The notes under the pieces are model-generated. The model searched no databases, was not told where the DNA came from, and saw nothing but the letters and a program-made list of their open reading frames with translations. Positions 41,401-56,400 of a stretch of DNA of 64,000 nt are shown here, one piece after another (position 1 is the first letter of the stretch; each line of letters begins with the position of its first letter). Origin of the DNA: Myrica gale (Eukaryota > Streptophyta > Magnoliopsida > Fagales > Myricaceae); the NCBI GenBank assembly GCA_963930655.1, contig OZ005617.1, forward strand, positions 6,140,501 through 6,204,500. The letters run 5' to 3'. Made by a program: the position numbers and the translations under genes.

Positions 41401-44400
41401 GCTAGCATATGTTGTTTCGAGAAAGAGGTAATTTTCAAGCCTTTAGATGATGTGGAGTTCCGTTTTAAGGGGTCGAGTCTCAAACCAATATGTGTGATCT
41501 CGGCATTAAAAGCCAATCAATTACTTCATAAAGGGTGTCATGGGTATTTGGCTAGTGTGATTGGTACTAAAGAAGAAGAGTCACAGTTGGAGTTAATTCC
41601 AATAGTGAGGGAATTTTCAGAGGTATTTCCCGAGGATTTACCAGGCCTACCCCGAGAGAGAGAAATTGAATTCTTCATCGACCTTGTCCCTGGTACTGCT
41701 CCAATTTCTAAGGCACCGTATAGGATGGCACCTATGGAACTAAAAGAGTTGAAAGATCAGTTGCAAGAATTATTGGACAAGGGGTTCATCCGTCCAAGCG
41801 TGTCCCCCTGGGGTGCTCCTGTTTTGTTCGTTAAGAAGAAGGACGGTAGCATGAGATTGTGTATTGATTATCGAGAGTTAAATCGAGTTACGGTAAAGAA
41901 TAGGTATCCTCTACCGCGGATTGACGATCTATTCGACCAATTACAAGGAGCACAGGTATTCTCTAAGATTGATCTTCGTTCGGGATATCACCAGCTAAAG
42001 GTTAAGAGTGATGATGTAGCAAAGACAGCTTTTAGAACAAGATACGGACACTATGAATTTTTGGTCATGCCTTTTGGGTTAACGAACGCACCGGCTGCCT
42101 TTATGGACTTGATGAATCGAGTATTCCGAGAATATTTGGATAAATTTGTTATAGTTTTCATTGATGATATCTTGATTTACTCAAAGAGCCGAGAGGAGCA
42201 TGAAGAACATTTAAGAATGGTATTGCAGACATTGAAAGAGAAACAGTTATATGCCAAATTGAAAAAGTGTGAATTCTGGCTTGATAAGATTGTGTTCCTT
42301 GGTCATGTGGTGTCTAGCGAGGGGATTACTGTTGATCCAGGTAAAGTCGAGGCTATAACTGATTGGCCAAGACCAACCAATGTGAGTGAAATTAGGAGTT
42401 TCTTGGGTTTGGCCGGGTATTACAGAAGGTTCGTAGAAGGGTTTTCCTGTATAGCTGTGCCACTAACACGGTTAACGAGGAAGAATGCGAAATTTGAATG
42501 GACGGAAGAATGTGAGAAGAGTTTCCAAGAATTAAAACAGAGGTTAGTATCTGCTCCCGTATTGACTATACCTTCAGGTTCAGAAGGTTTTGTTATATAT
42601 AGTGATGCTTCTCGAAAAGGTTTGGGTTGTGTTTTGATGCAACAGGGTAAAGTAATTGCTTACGCCTCTCGCCAATTGAAGAATTATGAACAGAATTATC
42701 CTACTCATGATTTAGAACTGGCAGCAATAGTTTTTGCTTTGAAGATATGGAGACACTATTTGTACGGAGAAAAGTGTGAAATATACACCGACCATAAGAG
42801 TTTGAAGTACTTATTTACTCAGAAAGAATTAAATTTGAGGCAGCGAAGGTGGTTGGAATTAATTAAAGATTATGATTGCTCAATACATTATCACCCTGGT
42901 AAGGCGAATGTAGTGGCAGATGCACTTAGTCGGAAGTCTTGGACAGCTGCTATGGTGACTACACAGAAGCATATTTTGTTGGATTTGGAGAGATATAACA
43001 TAGAGGTGATAGTGGGAGATTCCTCATCTTATTTGGCAAATTTAAAGGTGCAACCTACTTTGGTTGAAAGGATAAAGAGTAATCAAGATAAGGATAAAGA
43101 ATTGGTAAGGCTCATGGACAAAGTGCGTAGTGGGAAGAAATCTGAATTTAAGTTGACAGATGATGGTATATTGAAATTCAGAAACAGACTTTGTGTACCG
43201 AATGACCCGCAGATAAAGAGAGAAATTCTGGAAGATGCACATCGTTCACGCTTTACAATACATCCGGGAAGTACTAAGATGTACCGGGATCTTCATGACA
43301 ATTTTTGGTGGAATAATATGAAACGGGAGGTAGCCAAATTTGTAGAACAATGTCTTACTTGCCAACAGGTGAAGATTGAACATCAACGACCTTCAGGATT
43401 ATTACAGCCACTTCCAATTCCTGAATGGAAATGGGAACATATTTGTATGGATTTTGTTTCAGGATTACCGAGATCGCCTAAAGGTCATGATACAATATGG
43501 GTTGTGGTGGATAGATTAACGAAGTCGGCGCACTTTCTCCCTATTCGGAAGAATTATACTTTGGATAAATTGGCGCAATTTTATGTTCAGGAGATTGTGA
43601 GATTACATGGAATACCGGTGACAATTGTATCAGATCGGGATCCAAGATTTACTTCTGAGTTCTGGAAAAGGTTGCAGAAAGCTTTTGGTACGCAGTTAAA
43701 ATTCAGCACCGCCTTTCACCCGCAAACAGATGGACAATCAGAGAGGACCATTCAAACGCTAGAAGATATGTTAAGAGCTTATGTAATGGATTTTAAAGGT
43801 AGTTGGACTGATGCCTTGTCATTAGCTGAATTCGCTTACAACAATAGCTATCATTCTAGTATTGGGATGGCTCCCTATGAAGCTTTATATGGTAGGAGGT
43901 GTAGATCTCCAGTTTGTTGGGATGAAGTGGGTGAAAGAAAGATTCTTGGTCCGGAAATTGTAGAAAAAACTTGTGAGAAAGTTGGGTTAATTCGAAAGAG
44001 ACTGCAAGCAGCTCAGAGTAGACAGAAAAGTTATGCAGATAAACGAAGAAAGGAATTGGAATTCGAAGTGGGAGATAAAGTATTTTTGCGAGTTGCTCCA
44101 ATGAAGGGAGTTATGCGTTTTGGAAAGAAAGGAAAGTTAAGTCCTCGTTACGTGGGGCCATTTGAGATTTTGGAGAAGGTCGGCTCTGTTGCATATCGCC
44201 TTGCACTACCGCCCGCTTTGGAAAGGATTCATGATGTATTTCATGTTTCTACGTTGAGGAAATATATTTCTGATCCGTCCCATATTTTGGATTATCAACC
44301 GATCCAGATTAGGGAAGACTTGTCATACGAAGAAGTTCCCGTCCAAATTGTGGATCGTAAAGACCAAGTGTTGAGAACTAAGACGCTATCGTTGGTGAAG

Positions 44401-47400
44401 GTCCTTTGGAAGAATCAAACCATGGCAGAAGCAACATGGGAACAAGAAGATGAGATGCGATCCAAATATCCGGGATTATTCGTTGGTTATGGTAAGTCAA
44501 TTTCGAGGACGAAATTTTTATAAGGGGGGAAGATTGTAATACTTCCAAAAAAAAAAAAAAAAAAAAAATTTTAAAAGTCAAAGTTTAAACGGTGCGGAGG
44601 GATAAGTTTATCCCTTCCGCAGCAACCGTTTGAAAACTGAACGTAGAAACGTTCAGTTTTCAACGCGAATCTTCTAAGTTTTAAAAATTTGATTTCTTTT
44701 CGAATTTTGAACGGTTTTTGATGAAATTTTCGCCCTTTTTAAACCCATTTAGAGATCTTTCAGTTTAGATCTAGGTTAATTGCGAAAATTTCCTCTCAAT
44801 ATTGGAGTTTTCTCTCATTTGAAGCTCTCTCTCTCCTCTTTCTCTCTCTACACGAAATCCTCTTTCTCTTACCTTTGGAGACGCGATTTGCAGGAGTTGG
44901 GTGATTTTTGGAGGTAGGTTTGTTTTAATCTTGGTTTAGAAAGATATTTCTTTGGATTGATTTGGGTTATGCCGTTTTATAGACGTCGTTGGAGAGCCGT
45001 TCTTCACGTATTAGGCGCTTTTTCTTCGACTTCGTCGGCACAATTGGGTGAGCTTTTCTCTAAGTTCCGACCTTCAATAGAGTTTTAGATCTGAATATTC
45101 TAGATTTTCCAGTTTAGTTTTTGGTTTGCTGTAGGGTAATTAAAGGCGCTTTTGAGGAATTTCGCGATTTTGGGAATAGACAGAGTTATTTCAGTTCAGG
45201 TGTGTTGTTGTTGGAATTCTATTATTAAATTACTTTGGGGATGTACGAGGATTTAGATGATGAGTTGACTGAATTTTCAAATGGATTCTAGGTGCTGATT
45301 GACCTTTCAGCAATTCTTTGTGAATCTTAAGCTTCGTTTAAGCATCGAGGTAAGTGGCTTATCAATGAGATTTTATTCCTCTAAACTTTTGTGGAATCTA
45401 AGTGCACGAAATATTTAATTATTCTGTGAGATGAAATTGATTTAAAAATATTTCTTTGTGCGAAATTTAAATATCTTGTCATTGGTGAAATAGATTTTTA
45501 AAACGTGCACTATTTTATATAGTTTTGATTCATTATATGGGGAAAATATACAAATATTTGATAAAGATGAAATGACTTAAATTTCATGAATTTGTTTGAA
45601 ATATCAAACTTGAAATGTTGGATTGTTGGAATATATTTATTTTGTGAGTATACTTTGAAAATTGTCTTTGTGCTGGCAATATATCTATGCGGTCTGTGTG
45701 GCCTAATGTTTGGAGGTCTTTGTGGCCTAGAGGTCTGTGTGGCCTAATATCTGGAGGTCTTTGTGGCCTAATATCTGGAGGTCTTTGTGGCCTAGAGGTC
45801 TGTGTGGCCTAATATTTGGAGGTCTTTGTGGCCTGAAGGTCTGTGTGACCATTGGTTATTTCCCTATATTGCGCGGCCTTTGATAATTTTTGTTACAAAC
45901 TGATATTTTTGAATTCGGTATGACTCACAGTGTTTTATTTATGGATTTCGATTATTGTGATAAATTGTTTTTTTCCCTACCCTTATTGATTTGCTACTTA
46001 CTGAGCTAGTTGTAGCTCACCACTTATTCTCTATCTTTCAGGTTTAGGAGTTGGTGGCAGCGAGTGATAGAAAGATTGTGAGTTGAAATCTCTGAGAATA
46101 ATTGCTAGATGCAAAATATTTGAATAAAGAGTCATCTGGAGACTCTAGTAATAATTGTTTTATTTTGAAGACTTTAGTAGTTTTATTGTTTATTGAGACT
46201 CTTATTAAGAGAAGTATTTAATGATTAATGTTTTTAGTATTGCTCTGACTAAACTGTTGGGATTCATTTTGACTATTGAAGATGAAATATAATTTTTTTT
46301 ATGAGCTCTTTTCTTGGTTGGGATGATATGTTCGAGTAGTATTCTATTTGTTTAGACTTTTGAGTCGGGGTTTTACAATAACACTCATCCTTCCAACCTT
46401 GTAACACCACGCAGTGTCAATCTCTACACATCGAGTTACAATCCTACATTTTCAATAAATAGTTGCTACCCCCGATATGCGCTGTTTCCCAAATTGAAAG
46501 ATATGAAAGCACCCTTCTTGATAAGTTTCAGGCCTCATAGAAGAAACTTCAATTAGAAGTGGAATATACTGTAGGCTGATTGTCTTAACTGATACCATAC
46601 TCAGTAGTAGAATGAAAAAGTTCAGAGAATATGCTTTCCCCACTATGGAACTTTCCTCAAGAACTTTCAATCCAACAACAATTTACAGTCGCAGTCAATT
46701 GTACTTTCTACCATTAAACTGTGAAGTTATTTGTACTTTGCATCCTAAGTTACCGACTTTGAGTATTAGGCCCACAGAGAATCAACGACTCACACTCTGT
46801 GCCCTTTGTCCAAAACTACCTTCAAGTAGCATGTAACTTTTTCCCTCTTCAATCAATAATCAATGTATCCACGTTTTAATGGGGATGCAAAGTGTCAGTC
46901 ATCTATAGTTTGAGAGTATAATATTTCAAATTTTGGTTGTATGTCCACATTTACCCACAATTTGGGGGTGGAAAGCATACTTATGTCAAACTAATTAAAA
47001 TTCTTTTGAGTATGAAGCCTAGTAAGGAGGGTAATAGTCAATTCAATCAAGAAAAAGTTGCGTGCTAGACATGTGGTTACATTTCTGTCTAAATTCATGG
47101 TAATTTTGGGCGGAAGTATCAATCATTAGTAATTTCAAGAAGTAATACGTCAAAGTTGGTAGCTTAGAGAGCAAAGTACAAATAACCACAGTTTGAGTGA
47201 AGAAATCGCATTTATCCCTCAAAGACATTAGTGCAACACAAAGACGCTTAACTGATAATCACTCATCAATATAAAATGATACCAAAACTTCAACTCAGAA
47301 ACGAGGGGCACCACCAAAATTATGGTTAAAGGTGTACAAGAAGATTCCCAGGCTGTGGCAAGTACCAAAACCCTAGAATAAGTCAAGGTACTCTACACAA

Positions 47401-50400
47401 GGCCTTGCTTTAGACCTATTAGTAATGTTTATCACTATTCCGAAGCTCCAAAAGACCTACACAGAATAACAACATGTACTTTGATTGTCTTTGTTTATAC
47501 TACCCTACCAATGCATAACTAGGCATCAAACCACTAAGGGAAAAGATAGCCCCCTTAACTAGGATATCTACCAACAATAAGATGAAGCTAATCACTGAAA
47601 ATTTCATCTAACGCTAGGATTTTTTAATCTTCCTAGTTTTTTTGCCTAATGTACGTGACATTTCCCAATCAGTCCTCCAATCTTTACAAAGACTATACGA
47701 CTAGATAAGTCTAGACATGATGTCTTCTTTTGGCAACTCGATTTTTGACAATTCCCACCAGGAATGGATATCCAAACAACTCAACCCAGAGCATCTAGTA
47801 GGTTTTGGATCTACGACCATCACCCCCATCAGGTTTTGAAACAACGACATTACCCTCCATCTCATACTGTCGTTGATCTAGAGCTCATTGGTATAAGTCA
47901 AGAATGAAAGAATGAGAAACTACAAATGTCCTCACTGCAATGTCAAATGGAATACCTAGTGTACCTTGATAATGTCATCATTCCTAATTTCTAATGTACA
48001 ACCATTCTGTGCTTTTCCCGAAAGAAAAAATCTCACTCAAAATAGCCATGACTTCCACCAGTTCTCAATTCACAGGGCACGGGAAATATATTGATTTCCA
48101 CCAACAAGCTGCTTCAGCATCAAAGATGCCAAAAGAAATTTCCAATAGACTGCAACTATTACCATAAGCTACAGAATAGTGAATATACCTCGAATACATG
48201 GTCCAAAGGGCAAATAAAAGGTTGTCTCGTCAAAGATCCTTGCAGAACACCAGGGTGAGCAAACCACAGCCTATCCAACCTGCACCATAGTGGAGGCATG
48301 ACCTAAAGATCACAGAATTGCACAAAAAAGAAAAAAAGGAGATCAGAATATAACCTTTGAAGATACCAGCAAATGCAAATGTTCAGTCAGACAAATTAGA
48401 TATTTATCTACGAAAGCTCAACCAAATAGACATATAAATTGAAGCATAGTAAACTAAGTCAACTCAATACATTTAACAGATATTTGTGTTTTCGCCCAGG
48501 GAGGGGGGGGGATTCATGTCCATATGGAAATACACGCCTATAAATCGAACATTTACATTATAATGGTCTATAAACAAGCCCTCAATTCGCAGTGAAAAGA
48601 TTCATATTTCTAATCCCAAATATAAAGCAAATACACAAGTTGAAAGATATTTTAATATGTCCCAAAAACAGAAGGAAAAAAAAGAAGAAATGACTAGGAA
48701 CCCAGGAGTAATATGGAAAACAATATAGCAAATACATATAACGTATGCGCAACAGACTTGTACATCTAATAGTACATGTCAATATGTAGTTATGTCCCAG
48801 TGGTATCCATGTTCTTGAAGATTTTTCACACTATCAAAGATGTCCTGCAATAGTTATGAGAATTTCCCATGACATTCACGCAAATGAATCTTTTAAAACC
48901 CACTAAGATTCATCACGGGTCAAAATTTCTGTATCAGATTATATATAAACATATGGCTTAAATGCACCCGCAGTCCCTGTGGTATGGGAATGTTGCAAAT
49001 ATGTCCCTACGGTAACAAAAGTTGCTTTTAAGTCCCTATGGTAATGTTCTCGTAAAAAAAAAAAATCCTTCATCAGTCTTCGTTTCGAAAACTAATAGGA
49101 GCTGGTGACGTGGCAAGACACTATTTGCAAGCTCTTCAAGAAATTATAGTACGAAATAGAGGCTCGGGGGTAGAGGGAAGATGTTGATCCAACGGGCTAG
49201 GGGTTCAGGGCTAGACAGTTCTCGCAGGGGTGGAAAGGAAATTTTGGGGGAGAAAGAGTTAGGGGTTCGGGGGTTCGGTAGAGTGAATATATTGAAGGTC
49301 ATGTGCATACAACGCCGTTAAGCTTGCTCTGTTTTTTATTTTTTTATTTCGGTGTACTAGGCTTTATTTGAATGATGTGGCAATGACTGGACATCAGATA
49401 TGGCAAAGGTGGCCCAAGATGACACACGACCTAATATGATTCGTGCTTACGTGGCTTATACTTCACACGTCACAAACTCCCGTTAGTTTTCAAAACGGAG
49501 ACTGACGGAGGGATATTTTTTTTACGGGAACATTACCACAGGGACTTAAAAAAAACTTTTGTTACCATAGGGACATATTTGCAAAAAAACCATATTGTCA
49601 GAAATTGCATTCAATAATTCTCCAAAAGCTGTTGTTACAACTTTAGTAAGTTTATAAAGAAAATAACAGAATGTTGCCCCAGAAAAGATTTGACCACGTC
49701 CTGAGCGAACATCACTTTTTGATAAGTCACCAAACTTATTGGTGGTCGCATGGCTTATTTAGATCTCAGATGAGTTGCATATGCTCTTGTGGACTAACAT
49801 AGCAAACGTATGATTTCCAACACAACATGTATGTAAAAGAAACCAGGACTGATCATTTATGGAAGTTTAGGCTCATTTCAGTGTTTCTATTTCGAAGCTC
49901 AAGTTCTCCTAATATGCTCACAAAATCTTAATTAATTTTTTATTCCATCACTTGTTATGCTGCAAGTGATGCAACACATAGGGGCTAGTAACTTGTTAAA
50001 TACACTTTAGGCTTGTATCTTTTGTTTTTTATTTTTTCGGATCAAGGATATTCTTTAGGCTGTAACTAACCTTCAGTTGGTTGCAATTCCCAATAAGATG
50101 GACGAAAAAAACTAATTATAAGATTCCAGTGAGTATATTAACATCTTGTCGAACCTAGAGAAACAAAGAAGTTTTTAGCAGAAGGAAGGATTCCACATTT
50201 CTCAGAACTATTTAATAAGCATTTCATTGCTGTTATGATAAAACTTCAAATGCAAGCTTCATTCAAATTCAAAGTCTCCATATCATAAAATTTGCGTGAC
50301 ATTCAGTGTGCTTTCCGCTCTGATATATAATTATTCCATATGTGACATGTGATAACATAAATGCATAAAAAGATCAACATTAAATGTGACACAAATTGCG

Positions 50401-51513
50401 AGGAAGGATGCACTACTTCCAAACACATGAATGCAGGAAATGCATCAGATAGAGCAATTGCCACAAACATAGGAATTTACATCTCAAAGTTTTCATCGTT
50501 CTTACCAGTGTGCGATTCAACAATAAAGCAATAGCAAGTGCGGCCCTGATCTGTTTAATCTGAAACAATCATTCACAACATAGTTTATGGGATGTAATAC
50601 GGCAATATCCAAACAAATGAAAGGCTTTGATTGGATTATGTTAGTCCACAGATACATACTTGGTAATTAACTAGAGAAAAGTGTGATTCAATACTGTGTT
50701 CCCCATCTAGTAACAAGCTCTTTGGAATTGATGGCCTAAATGACAAGAAACCTCCTGCACAATTTCCCCAAAGAAGTTAGGCTGCAGCGATAATTTGATA
50801 TTCACACAAGATAAAGGACGCAAAGCATCACTTCATTACATAGAGATGCTAAAGCAAGTTTCCATTTATTCCAGTGTGCTTTCACAGTCTTCAGTTTGGT
50901 ACAAACTTGATCGCTCACTAGGCCCATCTATATAATGGAAATCAGCTCCATTTGGTTGTTTGGCTCGTATGAGAGAACTAATACATGAAAATTTTCCTTC
51001 TCAGTGAACCCAAAAAAAATTGCCTAGAGAATCCCCTATCTCATGTGAAAATTTTAACTTCACGACATTGGATCACAACACGAAGGTAGATCATGAAACC
51101 ATTGCGCAATCATTAATCTTGTAGACATGTATTTACTTAGAGTACTTACAAGACAAAGTTCAAAACAAAATGGCAACAGAAAAAGCAATATAAAAAAAAG
51201 TTCAACAAAAAACTGGAGACTCAGAATCTCAGATCAGTAACAAATGAGAGTTTGAATGCATGTTCAACTCCATAAAATTCACCTTCCAAACTAAGAGTAC
51301 AAGCACAGTCCTTGGATCTAAACTAAAGCACCTTGAAAACAATGAAGAAAGGGCAAACATAAATGAACACATACTTCTGCAAGCCAATTTGTGATCAAGG
51401 TCCCCAACATATGTGAAAATGTTCTGAACTTTGATTCCTAACTCTAAGATGCCAATTAAAATACTTCTGAAGAAAGCTAATTCGCCTGATAGAAAAAAAA
51501 AATAAAAAAAAAA

Positions 51514-51571
<58 letters not shown>

Positions 51572-53409
51572 GACTAACAGGAAAACTAAGGCAATTTAAT
51601 CGATTCCTCATATTTAAAAAATTTGAATGTCACAAAACCAGCAGGAGACTTCTTGCGATGGTGTTCTTTGATAATGGACTCCTAACAGATATGTAAAAAG
51701 CGAAACAGCTTTAAAGACTGTCAATTCCAATTTCCAGTTAATGTTCAGTCAGTGAAAATGAGTAAGTTCCGGAATATTAAAATTAGATTATATAGTTTGG
51801 CCAGACACAAGGTTTATTGAAGTTCATATAATGAAACAGTAACTTCTAACTACTTCAGAGAAAAGTTCAATGACTCTCGAAGAATAACCTAGAATTTTCA
51901 GTGTTTCAGAAGATTAGAGACCAGTGGGAATGTAAACTCGTCACCCATTTGTATCCGCAAAGCGACTAACACACACTTACAAAAGACACTAGCTAACTTC
52001 TTAAGCTAGTAAAGGTTTTATCAAATCGTAAACTAAATTCCAGAGACGCTTAGCAAGATTCGAAACAATTTCAAGATAGTCAATAGTATCCTTGGTTAAC
52101 AAGTGTGCCTCGGTTAAAGATCAAATGAAATGCAATTCATGATATTCAAATTCTACATGCGTGTCAGAGAGAGAGAGAGAGGGAATCATTATAAGCAAGT
52201 CCGTATCATTCATATCACTAACTTCTGCTGTTATTTATTTTTTCGCTGTCGCATATTTCTAAAGAAAAGGTTAGGAGAAGATATAGGTAAAACAATTAAC
52301 TTTAGCAACATTTTATAACTACATAATCACTCTATATACATCCAAATTAGACTATAGCTTTTATTCTGATGAACGCAATTGAGCAGGTTTCAATTCCTCA
52401 ACTCTGCCTTGGAAGAGAAAAATGCCTCCCCAAACCCCTGAGGGACCCAGAATCAAGTATCATTCAGATGCTCCAAATACAATGATTAATAGTACCAGAA
52501 GCATCTCTAATGTTAATCACATTGCCATAGGTAATCATGCCAGATTGGAGAAAGGAACCTTTATAGCGGAGAGGTTGTCTCCTGGTATAGCTAGCGATAC
52601 AGTTGGACATGGGATACTACATGAATTGTTAAGTGAATTTGGACCATTTCCTCATTATTTCCACTCTGTTTCTTGTTCCTTTTTTCCTGTTTTCTTCAAT
52701 AATTACCTCCGCATTATTGCCATTCTCCTGTATGACAACAATACCCATCCCTTGAAGAGTGAAATCATGCGTTACAAAATGTGAGAGATCGAGAAGGGAG
52801 CACCGATCGCAGTAATCTCTCATTGGTGTTTTAAATCTCAAGTGTTGCACTTAACGAACTTTAACATATAACATAAGGCCCAAACTAGTTTCTCGAGTGA
52901 TGTAATTATGATGTAGGAATGGTGAGGCAAAAAGCATTTCCCTGTTCCAGATCCTAAATGGATTAGCCCTAAAATTCCGATTCATGCCCCAAATGGAGGT
53001 TATCACTACTGCAAAGAAGTGACTACAGATGCTAATTGTTGTGATAGCTGTTTCTGTGAGGCACTGTCAAGGTTTGAAAGTAGAATAGGTTATTTTGAGC
53101 CCAATAAAATATAAGAGATTCAAATGGTAGGTACCTAATGTTTGGAAAAGGAACATGTGAAGAATCACCTGGGAAATCATAGTATTCTGGTGGGTCATAG
53201 AAAACCATGGCTTCCCGCAACCGGTGGCGCTTTCCTTCAGTACCTGAATACTGAAAGGTGGTATGCACCGCGTATGGCTCCAATCTGAGTTGCTGGTACA
53301 TGGCCTGCCAATATAGCATTCGGGCTTAGGACATGGTTGATGTAAGTTTAGTCTGCTACATTAACTAGGTCAACCAAGATTCTTCCAAGCTTTAAGAAAT
53401 AGCATGCAT

Positions 53410-53443
<34 letters not shown>

Positions 53444-56400
53444 CAAAGTAAAAGAGAGAGGCTTTGATCATTTTATAAAGAGTGATTTTAAGATAATACC
53501 TGGACAAAATAAGTATGCCCACTACAAAATATACTTGCTGGCAACATTCCCAGCTTGAGATTTCCATCAAATGCATAGACAAGTCCACTGTCTTCATCTA
53601 CAGATGGACCTAATTGCCTGCGTACAAGATCATTAAACCCATTCTGATCCCATATTTTGTCATCGGCTAAAAGCATATCCTTCCATTCTTTTGCCAACTT
53701 TTTTGCAGAATCTGTTGGGCGCCAGTGGAATATTCCTATATTGTAAGCTCCAGTAACTGTTGAAGATGAAGAAACAATATCATGAGAATAGTGCTTATCA
53801 GAGCATGGAGTTTGCAAAGGTGAAAGTTTATAACATCCAAGTTGGTTGTTCTATTGGCTTAATGATTGTGCATGAGCATATATCATTAAATAGTAACTGG
53901 GACTTGATCTATAAATGAAATGTCTGAGAGAGAGAGAGAGAGCATCTGCCACTTGTGCTACCTAAACTTCACAGATTAAGCAAGAGTGCGAGAAAGGCGA
54001 TCCTAAGAGGTTCCTGTAAAAGGATCTGGACTTCAAACTCCTAAGTTTACTTATTAGACTGCCTGCTGACAGACGTTCAGTTTTTCTTTGTCCACACATG
54101 GGAACGCCCATGGAGAAGCAAATGACATGAAAAACGAACTATGATGGGTTCTGACGCAAAAAAGCATACCCCACTAGTTTCATATTTTCTCATGTCATTA
54201 ACATTAGCACTCTAACCGAGCCAAAAAATCGCCTTATTGACCGGGTTTAACTTTAAATAATAGTAAGTCAAAAGAAGTTTCAAGTGTCCAAAATGATGTC
54301 AATCGCTGGAGGACACATATTTCCCACAGCAGATGTTTGGCATGCAGATCATCACCAGGTAAGTCCCACATAAGACAGGTGCAAATAGCTCATGCTTCCA
54401 TAGATGTTATTCTGCACCCTAAAGTTAAAACATGAGAAACATAACAGAAACTTGCTTTAATACAAACTTCACCTTGTTGCCAAATGTCTAGCCTGTCATC
54501 AACAACTGTTGGCACAACTTGATCACTAGAAGTTAAGACATCTGCTTCAGGATATCGAGCAATATATGGAAGTGGGTTCTGTTTCAAGAGCATGGCAAAC
54601 AATGTAAAATGAACAGTAGTGATCTTCTGAAGTAACATAAGTAACTAACGCTGATTAGGCCAAATACATACAGATCTTAAAAGTGTGACTGCAGAAAAAA
54701 ATTGTTGATTGAATAAGAACAAAAACACAGGCGCAAACGAAGACATATGGACGAGCAATAAACATAGGAAGATAATATATAATACAGAAGGAGAAAAGTA
54801 CAAAAAGAATATATTAAGCATAGAAAATTTAAATCTAAATATCGAAATTCATGCTTAAACATAAATTCCAGTACATATACTTAGAAGAAAAGCAAAATAA
54901 AAGTCGTTGCCACTCAGTGCTTCTAATAAACAAATTCATAACCAGGGAAAGCAAAAGAATATAATTTTATTCATGCAAGCAGAAGAACAAGTTACAAAAC
55001 ATCTTAGTTCTATTTCCTACTGAACAACCAGACACTAGCCTGCTAAGTATGGTGTAAAATACTCACAAGATCAATTCATTTATTTTTAGAGGAAAAGATA
55101 AAAAACCGGAAATGATCTAATAAAAAACCAGAATTATGCAGAAAATCAAAGAGGCACTTGAGCTCAAATGTACAATGCAATAAGAGATGCAGAAACAATA
55201 CCTTCAGCCAGACCATGTCCGTATCACACATCATGAGCTCATAACCAAAAGGGAGGATGGAGTCTATCAGAATAACTTTTTCTCGCCCCATCTTATGAAA
55301 TGTTGGAGAGCCCCAGCCAACATCTATTGTGCTCATATGGCTGCCCATATCAAAGACAGGAACACCTTTCCAATACAAAGCCTCCAACAGTTTGGTATCC
55401 ATTGCACCTAAAACCGCAAATTCAATACTTGTAAGAGGAGTGCACTCTAGTAGAAAGTACAAGGACATGATTTTTTCAAGAGAAACTGTAAGCTATCTTA
55501 CGGAGGTAAGTAAAACAGCGAAAAAATGTACACGGCTGATATTATGATGTAGCTTACCAATGAGAAGGTTAGAGAGCCCCAAATCAGTCAAGTGTTTAAC
55601 CCAAGTCAGGATAAAATCCATGAATGCATAGTTTCCAAAGCTCACTATGATGACATTATCTTTCACTCTCTGCTGAACCAGTTCTTTGGTCAGCCGAAAT
55701 TTTTTCAAAGGTGGCATCTTTTCTGTTCTTGCAGGAACTTCCCAAATAGGTGGCATCAACATGCTTTGAAGCCCTGGTGGAGGCACAGGCACTGTATCAA
55801 CAATTGCTTGCTCTCTTCGAGTAGAATCCACGTCTGAAGTAAGAATGCGTGCATTGAGATAAGTAAACTGTACACAGACAAAGAGAAGGAGAGGAAAAGC
55901 AGAGAAAGAGCTCGATGAACCACATCCGCAATAAGTTAGAGAACCTTGTAAAAAGGAAATTTAGGGAACCGGAGTTAATCAATTGAGTTCAAAACAGAGT
56001 TTTCTGAACCTTTGTTAGGAATTCATACAACATTGCATCTCTAGTAGAAGGCAAACAAGTTCTCTAACTACTTTGTCCATTACCGCACTCGAAAATCGTT
56101 TCATGTGAAGAAAAAGATCCTAAGATCTCAACTTTGTGCACATCCATAGGAAAATTTTGGGGAAAGTAAAAAATAGGTACAAAATGTGATCATTTGGGTT
56201 CCTCCCCAAAAGCTTCAGACATTAGTTTACACGGAGAATTCCAATGCCACCCAAAAGCACGCTGAAGCTCTAAAAGGTCTCCATATGCCATAGTAATGCA
56301 AATTAGATGTGTTTCACTTAAGCATATCTCAAACTGAATTCCCCTCCAGAACCCACCTCAGCCCGGGAAAATGAGAATCCTGTCATCCTAAAATCTCAAT

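Larger units (their letters stand above)
37724..46377 (+). mobile_element. Complete Ty3/gypsy chromovirus (Tekay-like) in XEG113 intron 9
   Basis: An 8654-bp element with ATAAC on both sides (37719-37723 and 46378-46382). Each LTR is 1843 bp, starts TGTAATACTTCC and ends TTTTACA. A primer-binding site for tRNA-Met (39569-39580), a 4-copy 52-bp tandem repeat, an uninterrupted gag-pol (40024-44523) and a polypurine tract (44522-44534) complete it. The order protease, reverse transcriptase, RNase H, integrase, chromodomain is that of chromoviruses; the C-terminal chromodomain-like sequence points to Tekay/Del, which is my judgement from motifs. It lies opposite to XEG113. All parts look intact, so it may be competent. 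Confidence 0.97.
36545..48188 (-). other. XEG113 intron 9, enlarged by a retrotransposon
   Basis: An 11.6-kb intron, GT-AG on the minus strand. About 8.7 kb of it is the Ty3/gypsy element with its duplication; without it the intron would be about 3.0 kb. The rest has one fold-back element (46716-47195) and otherwise no recognisable content. Exons 9 and 10 join in phase 0. Confidence 0.9.

Noticed and set aside
52422..52784. 120-residue plus-strand open frame in XEG113 intron 6
   Set aside because: No domain, no splice or promoter context, and it lies opposite to the gene in a confirmed intron. It is left as unexplained sequence.
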